Source of the DNA: COE1 sp949066965
Lineage (GTDB): Bacteria; Bacillota; Clostridia; Lachnospirales; Lachnospiraceae
Assembly: GCA_949066965.1 (NCBI GenBank)
Contig: CARTDA010000018.1
Span: forward strand, 1 to 64,000
DNA: 64,000 bases
Reading direction: 5' to 3'
Both the position numbers and the translations under genes were made by a program. Below the pieces are notes generated by a model. It had not been told where the DNA came from and ran no database searches. It saw only the letters and a list, made by a program, of their open reading frames with translations. Within the stretch, counting starts at the first letter, position 1. Each line of letters begins with the position of its first letter. Shown here piece by piece: positions 42,984 to 49,946 of this stretch.

Positions 42984-43748
42984 ATGAATCCAACTGATAT
43001 TGAACTAAAAAATATTATAATTAAAGATGATATAATTACTATTTTTTCTGCATCCGGAGAAAAAATATGTTCTGATTCTGTACAAAATTATACTTTAAGA
43101 TATTATGACATACTTACTCCTCTTATCGGAAAAAATTATCTGGAAGTCGTATTATCTCATCCATCTATAGATCATCCTTTTATTTTAAAAGCCAAAGAAA
43201 ACGAACCAACATTTGACAAATTAAAAGACTTTTGCAAATATTTGAAAAAACATGCTACAGTTGATATTGTGAAAAGACGTAGTCAACTTATAAAATCAAA
43301 AAATACCCGGATTAAGAATTACATTTTTATTTTGATAATATTCGGAATAATCATAGGGAGTTTTATCAATTCAAAGAATTCTACTGGCAATGTAAAGTCA
43401 GGAACATATGACATCAACGGAGATTCCTTTTACTTTTCTGACTCTGTCAGAAACGATGTTACTGACAGATGGAGAATATCTACTACTACATCTTCACAGG
43501 ATGTAACACAATATGCCATAGATTATTATAATACACTTTTTAGTTCAGATGATGAAATCCATGCTATCGTGAACTTTACTCTCAATACCACTACATCTAT
43601 TTCAGTTCTTGTTAATGGAACGCTTCGTGTGGCAATACATGAATATGTAGATGGCGAAGAACATGATGCTAAAGAATTATTTAATGGTATGCTGTTAGGT
43701 GAATATTATATAAATATTGAATCTGGACAAATCGAAAAAATTCAGTAG
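42984..43748 (+). CDS. Membrane-anchored accessory protein (cassette cargo 2)
   Basis: 254 residues. The N-terminal 100 residues form a cytoplasmic beta-rich domain (IELKNIIIKDDIITIFSASG), followed by one transmembrane helix (about 112-128, NYIFILIIFGIIIGSFI) and an outer domain of about 120 residues. AAAGG lies upstream of the ATG. It shares no clear sequence with cargo 1 although both flanks are shared. Possible lysogenic-conversion or superinfection-exclusion protein; not identified. Confidence 0.65.
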   Translation: MNPTDIELKNIIIKDDIITIFSASGEKICSDSVQNYTLRYYDILTPLIGKNYLEVVLSHPSIDHPFILKAKENEPTFDKLKDFCKYLKKHATVDIVKRRSQLIKSKNTRIKNYIFILIIFGIIIGSFINSKNSTGNVKSGTYDINGDSFYFSDSVRNDVTDRWRISTTTSSQDVTQYAIDYYNTLFSSDDEIHAIVNFTLNTTTSISVLVNGTLRVAIHEYVDGEEHDAKELFNGMLLGEYYINIESGQIEKIQ

Positions 43749-43764
43749 CATACCAATCCTATGC

Positions 43765-43854
43765 ACTTGACGAATCAATTTCTAATGTAACCAACACCCA
43801 AGAACAACAAGCCTTTTTATTTGAATAGAAATAACATAAAAGCGACAGCCCATA
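43765..43854 (+). repeat. 90-bp tail repeat after cargo 2 (vestige of a cargo 1-type gene end)
   Basis: Nearly identical to 41846-41935, where it encodes the last 20 residues of cargo 1 (ISNVTNTQEQQAFLFE) and its stop. Here it lies after the cargo 2 stop, untranslated, showing that cargo 2 replaced a cargo 1-type gene. Confidence 0.75.
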
Positions 43855-43880
43855 TTACGATCCGGGATGTCGCTCTTATT
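43841..43880 (+). terminator. Terminator after cargo 2
   Basis: AGCGACA (43841-43847) pairs with TGTCGCT (43868-43874), followed by CTTATTTTC. The left arm alone survives after cargo 1 (41922-41935). Confidence 0.75.
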
Positions 43881-43888
43881 TTCTATAT

Positions 43889-44236
43889 TCAGTTTTTTTT
43901 TTCCATGATAAGTGCTACAATTGCCATGATAGCACATATCAAAGCCCAAGTAGACCATATCATTAAATCAGTAAAGCTTCCTGACAAGGCATAACCTATT
44001 ATCGCCCCTATCGCAAGAATAATCCCAATCGCAGCATTGCCACCCTTTTTGTTCATCGTTGCCAGCGAGACAATACCTCCTGTGAAAATCAAAATCGCAA
44101 CAAGAACCCCTGCCGTTCCACTGACTTCTCCATTCTTTTCAATCGTATTCGCAATTCCCGCTGCACATGACTGGAATACAATCAAGCAAGAAAAGAGAAT
44201 AGACAGAACACCAGATACAAGTTTCCAAATTTTCAT
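43889..44236 (-). CDS. Four-helix membrane protein
   Basis: 115 residues with four hydrophobic helices (SGVLSILFSCLIVFQSCAAG, GVLVAILIFTGGIVSLATM, AAIGIILAIGAIIGYAL, WALICAIMAIVALI). Gly/Ala-rich, with short loops. It points opposite to its neighbours and is probably a lysogen-expressed gene. Resembles small DUF4064-like or unknown clostridial membrane proteins; no function assigned. Confidence 0.6.
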   Translation of the reverse strand: MKIWKLVSGVLSILFSCLIVFQSCAAGIANTIEKNGEVSGTAGVLVAILIFTGGIVSLATMNKKGGNAAIGIILAIGAIIGYALSGSFTDLMIWSTWALICAIMAIVALIMEKKN

Positions 44237-44349
44237 TTAGCAATTCCTCCTGTGTATTTCCTTTATTTTCTCATATGTACTACCTATAAGTCAAGATTTT
44301 TATTCTACAGATATATGAACATATCATTTTTCTGTTACCAAATTATCGC

Positions 44350-44406
44350 AAAACTCTTTTATTTTCCGCCAATTCATAGTATACTATTAATGTAGTCTTA
44401 AAATCA
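44350..44406 (+). promoter_or_regulatory. Repeated accessory promoter, copy 1
   Basis: AAACTCTTTTATTT, then TATACT (44380-44385) and TATTAATGTAGT. The same 57-bp block with few changes stands at 45941-45998. It is the promoter of the secreted protein gene at 44428. Confidence 0.6.
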
Positions 44407-44427
44407 TAAACGAAAGAAGGTATTTTT

Positions 44428-45036
44428 ATGAAGAAAAAACTTTTAAAATCAACACTCCTGACCCTGCTATTCAGCTTACTGTTTTCCATCAATGTATTTG
44501 CTGCCGGACTCACACAGGACGCTGCAGGCATCCATTACATGAATGATGATGGTACCTTTGTTACATCCTCATGGGTAGAAATTTCTAACCTTTGGTTTCT
44601 CTTTGATGCAAACGGCGTTTGTGTGAACCCTGCCGGAGCACTTACTCCTAATGATGAAGATGGGCTTTACCAGATTGTAACCTCTTATACCCCATTTGCT
44701 ACTACCGATACTGCATTGCTTAATCAATGTCTCACAAATGGTACTGTAGTAAACGTTGGAGGTCAATATTTCATAACACCTGAAGCTTCAACCATTATGC
44801 GCAATGCAAACCGTACAGCTGCCAATAATACTGAAAATAATTTCAATACATATGACAATACAGAGCAACAACAAACTACTGCTACTTATGTTCTGAATAA
44901 TAATACTATGAAGATACACTATCCTTCATGTTCCTCTGTACCCAAAATTGCCCCACATAATTATGCAACTTCCGTTCAGACAGTAGAAGAACTTATTGCT
45001 TTGGGATATACTACTTGCAAGATATGCTTTAAATAA
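44428..45036 (+). CDS. Secreted protein with C-terminal Ada-like His/Cys domain
   Basis: 202 residues. A signal peptide (MKKKLLKSTLLTLLFSLLFS, cut after FAAG about residue 26) is followed by cell-wall-binding-like repeats (GIHYMNDDGTFVTSSWVEIS, WFLFDANGVC), an Asn/Thr/Gln linker and the C-terminal module YVLNNNTMKIHYPSCSSVPK...CKIC. That module resembles the metal-binding Ada-type domain often attached to secreted nucleases and surface proteins. AAGAAGG precedes the ATG. Likely secreted by the lysogen; target unknown. Confidence 0.7.
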   Translation: MKKKLLKSTLLTLLFSLLFSINVFAAGLTQDAAGIHYMNDDGTFVTSSWVEISNLWFLFDANGVCVNPAGALTPNDEDGLYQIVTSYTPFATTDTALLNQCLTNGTVVNVGGQYFITPEASTIMRNANRTAANNTENNFNTYDNTEQQQTTATYVLNNNTMKIHYPSCSSVPKIAPHNYATSVQTVEELIALGYTTCKICFK

Positions 45037-45068
45037 ATGAATTGATCTCTGCACGATATTAATATGTA

Positions 45069-45155
45069 AAAAGGAGATACAATAGACGGTTATCCCAGTT
45101 AATTCATTCATAGTAAAAATAATCGCAAACTTTCTAAGGTATGCGGTTATTTTTA
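45069..45155 (+). ncRNA. Orphan relative of the type I antitoxin RNA
   Basis: ACAATAGACGGTTATCCC and a terminator hairpin (AAAAATAATCGCA with TGCGGTTATTTTTA) match the antitoxin RNA at 42231-42316. No toxin frame or convergent promoter is present here. It may still counteract the toxin of the full locus or be a remnant. Confidence 0.45.
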
Positions 45156-45175
45156 TGCTCTTTTTTCATTTAAAA

Positions 45176-45229
45176 ACATAATTTATTATGTATTTGTATA
45201 TTGACACATAATTTATTATGTATTATAAT
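45176..45229 (+). promoter_or_regulatory. hicAB promoter with two operators
   Basis: TTGACA (45201-45206), 17 bases, TATAAT (45224-45229). Two identical 19-bp copies of ACATAATTTATTATGTATT (45176-45194 and 45206-45224), each containing the palindrome CATAAT-TT-ATTATG, are 30 bp apart. The second covers the spacer. Likely bound by HicB. Confidence 0.8.
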
Positions 45230-45254
45230 GCTATCTATAAGGAGGACTTCACAA

Positions 45255-45452
45255 ATGAAAAGTTACTCATCAAGAGAAGTTATCGAAATACTCAAGAAAG
45301 ATGGCTGGTACGAAGTCGGCTGTGATGGTGACCACCATCAATACAAGCATCCCACTAAAAAAGGCAAGGTTACAATTACTCACCCTCGAAAAGATATGCC
45401 GATAGGAACCCTAAAAAGTATTTCAAAGCAGTCAGGGATTATATTCCCATAA
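45255..45452 (+). CDS. hicA: HicA-type mRNA interferase toxin
   Basis: 65 residues from ATG 45255 (AAGGAGG nine bases upstream). The dsRBD-like HicA fold is clear: SREVIEILKKDGWYEVGCDG, the catalytic-type His in GDHHQYKHP, and VTITHPRKDMPIGTLKSISK. It cleaves mRNA when HicB is lost. The hicB gene follows after 43 bases. Confidence 0.93.
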   Translation: MKSYSSREVIEILKKDGWYEVGCDGDHHQYKHPTKKGKVTITHPRKDMPIGTLKSISKQSGIIFP

Positions 45453-45495
45453 TCCCCATATGCTCCTCACTAATATTTCACCAGGAGGAATCTAT

Positions 45496-45909
45496 ATGTT
45501 AAAGGACAGATATTCTTATGTAGCAGTATTTTCTTATGACGAAGATGGTATATGCATTGAGTTTCCCGATCTGCCAGGCTGCTATCCTTGCGCGGATGCC
45601 GGAGACACCGATATGGCTCTGAAAAACGCAAAGGAAGCCATGGGGCTTCATATCTGGGGTATGGAGCAGGACAACGAAGAACTCCCCACCCCTACCCCTA
45701 TTACAGACATAACACTTGAATCAAATCAAGTTCCTGTGCTCATTGATGTATTTATGCCGCCCATCCGGGAACGCATTAACAGCAAATTTGTAAAAAAGAC
45801 GCTCTCACTGCCTGCATGGCTTGCCGCCAAGGCTGACGAGGACGGTGTAAACTGCTCCAAGATATTCCAGAATGCACTTATGGAATATCTGCATGTTAAG
45901 CAGGGTTGA
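45496..45909 (+). CDS. hicB: HicB-type antitoxin
   Basis: 137 residues from ATG 45496 (AGGAGG upstream). The N-terminal HicB fold (YVAVFSYDEDGICIEFPDLP, ALKNAKEAMGLHIWGME) blocks the toxin. The C-terminal part (KKTLSLPAWLAAKADEDGVN, SKIFQNALMEYL) is a ribbon-helix-helix that should bind the two operators upstream. The pair stabilises the prophage or protects against other phages. Confidence 0.92.
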   Translation: MLKDRYSYVAVFSYDEDGICIEFPDLPGCYPCADAGDTDMALKNAKEAMGLHIWGMEQDNEELPTPTPITDITLESNQVPVLIDVFMPPIRERINSKFVKKTLSLPAWLAAKADEDGVNCSKIFQNALMEYLHVKQG

Positions 45910-45924
45910 TTGCGATATCGCAAC
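45909..45924. promoter_or_regulatory. Variant of the dispersed palindrome (ATTGCGATATCGCAAC)
   Basis: Matches 13 of 16 positions of GTTGCGACGTCGCAAC. The central CG is replaced by TA, keeping symmetry over TTGCGATATCGCAA. It lies just after hicB. Confidence 0.45.
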
Positions 45925-45940
45925 CACTTAAAAGTTTAAT

Positions 45941-45998
45941 AAAACTCTTTTATTTCCATCCAGCTTGTTGTATACTATTAGTGTAGTTTAAAATTATT
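45941..45998 (+). promoter_or_regulatory. Repeated accessory promoter, copy 2
   Basis: Same block as 44350-44406 with TATACT at 45971-45976. It lies upstream of the DUF3644 gene. Confidence 0.6.
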
Positions 45999-46109
45999 AA
46001 AGGAAAAAAGCATTTATAAAAACAACAGATATCATAACCAAAATAATTATGTTTGGTTATGATATCACAACTAACTACCAAAAGAATAGCTAAAGAAAAG
46101 GGGATGCAT

Positions 46110-47108
46110 ATGAAAGATATAACTGAACGCTTATTAGATAAATCAAAAGAGGCATTTACAATGGCTATTGAACTATACAATAAACCTACAATCAAATACA
46201 GAGTTGAGGGTTTCAGTATGTTCATCTGCAATGCCTGGGAACTTATGTTAAAAGCCTATATGATAAAAGCTTTTGGCGATACCAGTATTTATTATACCGA
46301 TCATCCAGACAGATCAATTGCCCTTTCCGATTGCATCAAAAAAATTTTTACTAATAAAAACGACCCCCTACGAATTAACTTAGAAAAAATAGTAGAATTA
46401 CGCAATACCAGTACACACCTAATTGTCGAAGAATATGAAATGGTATATGTTCCACTCTTTCAAGCCTGTGTGTTGAATTTTAATGAAAAAATGATGGAGT
46501 TTCATGACATTGATATGACAGAAATAATTCCTCAAAATTTCCTCACTCTGTCTGTTAGCTTAAAATCATTAAGCGAAAATGAAATCAGTGCAAAATATCC
46601 TGAAATTATCAGTAAAAAGTTTCTAGATATGAAAGCAACAATTGAAAATTTGGAAAATACAGAAAACTCCAAATTTGCAATTAATATTAATGTTAATCAC
46701 TATATGACCAAAAATTCCAAGCAAGCTGATGCAATTTTTCATATCGCAAAAGATGGCGAAGAAGCAGTTGCAATTATTAAAGATATCAAAAATCCAGAAC
46801 TTGTATTTAAATATACAACAAAAACATCTATAGATACACTTATAACTATACTAAAGCGAAAAAAAGTAACTCTCAAATACCATGGAGAAAATATAACACT
46901 TAATAAGTTTCACTTTTCAAATTTAATTAAATATTATGGCATTAAAGATAATGATAAATTATGCTGGAAGTATAATGTTGGTAATACTAATTTCTTCAAG
47001 TATTCACAGCAAACATTAGATTTTCTTGCGGAAGAATTGAGAAAAGACCCCGAACACTTATTGGATAATATAAAAAATAAGCTAACCCTAGGGGCAAAGG
47101 AATTCTAA
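46110..47108 (+). CDS. DUF3644 protein with HEPN-type motif, candidate defence protein
   Basis: 332 residues from ATG 46110 (AAGGGGATGC upstream). The N-terminal part LLDKSKEAFTMAIELYNKPT and FSMFICNAWELMLKAYMIKA is typical of DUF3644. ELRNTSTHLI (R98-H103) forms an RX4H motif like that of HEPN ribonucleases, within a helical domain. The C-terminal part (FHFSNLIKYYGIKDNDKLCW) resembles the family's end domain. It lies between hicAB and the integrase, in the accessory part of the prophage, so an abortive-infection or toxin role is plausible but not shown. Confidence 0.65.
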   Translation: MKDITERLLDKSKEAFTMAIELYNKPTIKYRVEGFSMFICNAWELMLKAYMIKAFGDTSIYYTDHPDRSIALSDCIKKIFTNKNDPLRINLEKIVELRNTSTHLIVEEYEMVYVPLFQACVLNFNEKMMEFHDIDMTEIIPQNFLTLSVSLKSLSENEISAKYPEIISKKFLDMKATIENLENTENSKFAININVNHYMTKNSKQADAIFHIAKDGEEAVAIIKDIKNPELVFKYTTKTSIDTLITILKRKKVTLKYHGENITLNKFHFSNLIKYYGIKDNDKLCWKYNVGNTNFFKYSQQTLDFLAEELRKDPEHLLDNIKNKLTLGAKEF

Positions 47109-47148
47109 GCTTTGCAGCCTACTCCCATTCGGGAACCCAGCCTTATCC

Positions 47149-47221
47149 TTCACGAGTTAACTTATTTATAGTATAATAATATGCACCATTTTTGTCAACT
47201 TATGTATTAAAATTAATACAT
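47149..47221 (+). promoter_or_regulatory. Integrase promoter with downstream palindrome
   Basis: TTCACG (47149-47154), 17 bases, TATAAT (47172-47177). A perfect palindrome ATGTATTAA-AA-TTAATACAT (47202-47221) follows, a likely operator in the 5' leader of the integrase gene. Confidence 0.6.
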
Positions 47222-47259
47222 ATTGATGCAATTACAAAAAAATGTTTGGAGGTTCTATT

Positions 47260-48852
47260 ATGTACGAGAATTATACTTTCAAGCCGGATGAAGTATTAGA
47301 ATACCTTCGCAAGTCACGTTCTGATGATCCCTCCCTGTCTGTTGAGGAGGTATTGTCAAAACACGAGGCAATACTGTCCGAATGGTCAGTCCGAAACATG
47401 GGTTCAAACGTACCGCAAGAACATATCCACCGCGAGGTCGTGTCCGGGGAAACGATTGACGACCGCCCTGAAATGATTAAGCTGCTGAAACTGATTGAAA
47501 ATCCGCGTATCAGGGGCGTCCTGGTTGTCGAGGTCCAGAGACTTAGCCGCGGCGATTTGGAGGATGCCGGACGCATCATCAAAATTTTCCGTTATACCAA
47601 TACCATGATTATTACCCCCATGAAAATCTACAACCTTCAGGACGAATATGACCGTGACATGTTTGAGCGTGAGCTGAAGCGTGGAAATGAATTCCTTGAA
47701 TACCAGAAAAAGATTATGAACCGCGGGCGGCTTTTATCCGTCAGCCAGGGCAACTATATCGGCTCCATTCCCCCATACGGTTACGACCGTACTGTTGTAA
47801 TGGACGGCAAACGTAAATGTCCCACGCTCAAAATCAACGAGGAGCAGGCTGCAGTCGTGCGCATGATTTTTGACCTGTATGTAAACCACGACATGGGCAG
47901 GCAAAAAATCTGTAACCACCTGGATTCCCTGAATATCCAGCCCCCGAAAGGTGTGCACTGGTCTCCTGAAGGTATTGTTGACATGCTGTCAAATGTACAT
48001 TACATTGGGAAAGTCAAATGGAACTGGCGGAAGACTGTTACTGTGATAGATAATCAGGAAGCTGTCAAAACACGCCCCAAAGCGAAAGATGGTGATTTTA
48101 TGATATACGACGGAAGGCATGAAGCCATTATATCAAACGAACTTTTTCAGGCTGCACAGGCGAAAAAGGGCAGTAACCATAGAGCCAAGGCAACAACCAG
48201 GGTGCGCAATCCGCTTGCCGGGCTTGTATATTGTTCCTGCGGCAGAGCCATGTCATTGAGGTATTATAAACGCCCTGACGGATCGCAGCGCTCTGCCCCG
48301 CGGCTCCTGTGCGACGGACAGTTTCACTGCAGCACTGGCTCCTGTCTGTACAGTGAAATCCTTGCCCGGATAGACGATATCCTGAAATGCAGCATTGCTG
48401 ATTTTGAAATACAACTGAAAAACGAAGACACCCTCTCTGTTCATCTGCACCAAAAAATGATAGCCCAGCTGGAAACAAAGCTGGAAGCCCTGAAACAAAA
48501 GGAAATCAGGCAGTGGGAAAAATATTCTGAAGAAGGCATGCCAAAAGAAATCTTTGACAAGTTAAATGAAAAGGTTATCAAGGAACAGGCAGATGTCACT
48601 GCTGCCCTCTCAAAAGCCTATTCTTCCACACCTACGCCTATTGACTACCAGGAACGCATAGACCGCTTCACGGATGCGCTGGAAGCATTAAACAACGACG
48701 CGATTGATGCCGAACAGAAAAATGTACTGCTGAAAAGATGCATTGAAAGAATCATATACAGCCGTGAACGGCCTACCAGGCTGACAGGTGCCGGCACACA
48801 TGGAACATGGAGCGATACCCCTATTAACCTGGAAGTAAAGCTGCGCCTCTGA
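47260..48852 (+). CDS. Large serine recombinase (prophage integrase)
   Basis: 530 residues from ATG 47260 (GGAGG seven bases upstream). The catalytic domain starts with YLRKSRSDD (Tyr-x-Arg-x-Ser; Ser about residue 18) and has VVEVQRLSRGDLED. The recombinase domain (RGRLLSVSQGNYIGSIPPYG, GVHWSPEGIVDML), a zinc ribbon (CSCGRAMSL...CDGQFHC) and a coiled coil (MIAQLETKLEALKQKEIRQW) follow. It recombines attP with attB in cotJC. The gene ends five bases before the attR arm. Excision would also need a directionality factor, not identified here. Confidence 0.95.
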   Translation: MYENYTFKPDEVLEYLRKSRSDDPSLSVEEVLSKHEAILSEWSVRNMGSNVPQEHIHREVVSGETIDDRPEMIKLLKLIENPRIRGVLVVEVQRLSRGDLEDAGRIIKIFRYTNTMIITPMKIYNLQDEYDRDMFERELKRGNEFLEYQKKIMNRGRLLSVSQGNYIGSIPPYGYDRTVVMDGKRKCPTLKINEEQAAVVRMIFDLYVNHDMGRQKICNHLDSLNIQPPKGVHWSPEGIVDMLSNVHYIGKVKWNWRKTVTVIDNQEAVKTRPKAKDGDFMIYDGRHEAIISNELFQAAQAKKGSNHRAKATTRVRNPLAGLVYCSCGRAMSLRYYKRPDGSQRSAPRLLCDGQFHCSTGSCLYSEILARIDDILKCSIADFEIQLKNEDTLSVHLHQKMIAQLETKLEALKQKEIRQWEKYSEEGMPKEIFDKLNEKVIKEQADVTAALSKAYSSTPTPIDYQERIDRFTDALEALNNDAIDAEQKNVLLKRCIERIIYSRERPTRLTGAGTHGTWSDTPINLEVKLRL

Positions 48853-48856
48853 TGAT

Positions 48857-48900
48857 ATCCAACATCAAGGCGCATATTCTTCTGTACCGATATCCGTCAG
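48857..48900. other. attR: right prophage attachment site
   Basis: Phage arm ATCCAACATCAA (48857-48868), GGCGCATAT, core TTC (48877-48879), then host cotJC. Joined with the left phage arm (10514-10534) it rebuilds a 44-bp attP in which 19 of 21 positions per half are symmetric around the central TC/GA dinucleotide. Confidence 0.85.
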
Positions 48901-49071
48901 CACCCCTGCAACAGTATTATAGGGCATTGTATACCGCTGCGCCAGATACCGCATTGATGCCGCAAGTTCTCCATCTGGACCACCATACTGGCTGATAATA
49001 ACCTGTGCAATCTGCGGATTGGTCTGGGTAATCTTTACCGGATACTGTAATCTCTTCTCATAATTCCACAT
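48865..49071 (-). CDS. cotJC: cotJC 5' part: CotJC spore coat protein, split by the prophage
   Basis: Native coding runs from ATG 49071 to the GAA codon at 48879-48877 (65 residues, MWNYEKRLQYPVKITQTNPQ onward, with GGPDGELAASMRYLAQR and DIGTEE). The current frame then reads four phage-encoded codons and a stop. This truncated product keeps only the first ferritin-like helix and lacks the metal ligands, so it cannot be a working manganese catalase-like coat protein. The start overlaps the cotJB stop (TAATG), with AAGGAGG upstream. Confidence 0.93.
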   Translation of the reverse strand: MWNYEKRLQYPVKITQTNPQIAQVIISQYGGPDGELAASMRYLAQRYTMPYNTVAGVLTDIGTEEYAP

Positions 49072-49355
49072 TAGTTATAGCCTCCTTCCCACGGCCAATC
49101 CTGTGTGGCCCATTTCCATTCCCTGCTGTCCATGTCGACAATGCTCAGTACAAGAGGTCCGTACTTCTCAGTATAGTCCTTTACCAGTTTGTTCTTCAGT
49201 GCATTGAATTGCCCAAAACGCTCCATTGCCTGCTGGTCATATGGATGGGTGTCAAGGTAAAGGTTCAGCTCCTTCAGTACAAAATCCACCTTGCTGATTT
49301 CCTGTAAAAGTTTCTGCCGCTCTGTATCCATGCATGGCTTGCATCCTGTATTCAT
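49071..49355 (-). CDS. cotJB: Spore coat protein CotJB
   Basis: 94 residues. The CotJB pattern is clear: LLQEISKVDFVLKELNLYLD, THPYDQQAMERF and the C-terminal EWKWATQDWPWEGGYN. It is made in the mother cell and assembled into the coat with CotJA and CotJC. It overlaps cotJA by four bases and cotJC by one. An alternative ATG at 49331 exists but has a weaker ribosome-binding site. Confidence 0.92.
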   Translation of the reverse strand: MNTGCKPCMDTERQKLLQEISKVDFVLKELNLYLDTHPYDQQAMERFGQFNALKNKLVKDYTEKYGPLVLSIVDMDSREWKWATQDWPWEGGYN

Positions 49356-49525
49356 CCTTTCACTCTCCTCCCTAAAAATGGTTTGTTGAGTTCGGGGAAT
49401 ATCGTGCCCGTCTTAAATGCCTCGTCAAGATTTTCGTACATCGTACAATTTCTCTGCCAGGGTACATATGCCATTGCCACGGGAAACTGTTCTACATATG
49501 GCATCTGTGGTTTCCATTCCTGCAT
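49352..49525 (-). CDS. cotJA: Spore coat associated protein CotJA
   Basis: 57 residues from ATG 49525 (AGGAG ten bases upstream); the open frame extends further but upstream codons belong to the flanking pseudogene region. The sequence FPVAMAYVPWQRNCTMYENL and the end FKTGTIFPELNKPFLGRR is characteristic of CotJA. First gene of the cotJABC operon, expected to depend on mother-cell sigma factors. Confidence 0.9.
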   Translation of the reverse strand: MQEWKPQMPYVEQFPVAMAYVPWQRNCTMYENLDEAFKTGTIFPELNKPFLGRRVKG

Positions 49526-49592
49526 ATCTGCACTGCTCCTTGTTCTTTTTTCATAGTTATTATCATAATATGTCAGATTTAAGGGAATGCTA

Positions 49593-49946
49593 CTATGAAA
49601 ATTCTTCTTTCCCGCGAAACGGCTTCGCAAACAGAAACACACCAAAAATCACCCCATTCACCACCAGCGAAATCAGCAGCCCGCCCCAAGTAATCGACTG
49701 ATTTTCAAATACGCTGGCAGTGTAATTCCCTGAAAAAATCGGGACGAGATTATTGTTCAGATAATGCAGTATTACCGGAGCCCAGATGTTTTCAGTCTTC
49801 ATATAAGCATAGGCAAAAAAACACCTAATGTAATACGCGTAATCTGCTGTGCAAGCATTGCATTTTTTATCCTTTTTTGATTTAAAAATATCAAGTCTTT
49901 TTACCGGCAGCCTTTGTTCATCCTTTGAAAAAGATAGTATCAGCAT
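49593..49946 (-). pseudogene. Remnant of a CPBP (CAAX-type) membrane protease
   Basis: The C-terminal part FFAYAYMKTENIWAPVILHY and LNNNLVPIF carries the conserved His/Asn block of CPBP proteases and two membrane helices. The preceding residues are in another frame (NAMLAQQITRITLGV), separated by a T7 tract at about 49815-49821 where eight T are needed. The N-terminal half with the EExxxR motif is absent. Decayed gene. Confidence 0.65.

Larger units (their letters stand above)
10512..48878. mobile_element. Complete temperate siphovirus-type prophage integrated in cotJC
   Basis: About 38.4 kb flanked by the two halves of cotJC. It holds a full set of lysis, tail, head, packaging, replication, partition, regulation and integration genes. 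Late genes run leftward. A large serine integrase ends about 25 bases before the right crossover. The boundaries are defined by the TTC core at 10511-10513 and 48877-48879, the only point where the host gene can be rejoined to the canonical CotJC sequence. No essential phage module is obviously broken, so it may be inducible. Confidence 0.93.

Noticed and set aside
10509..48879. Alternative crossover cores CATAT or GCA shared near attL and attR
   Set aside because: They would rejoin cotJC in frame but leave two or four extra residues in the conserved TEELAH stretch and give a less symmetric attP with a symmetric central TA. The TTC core gives the canonical protein and best attP symmetry.
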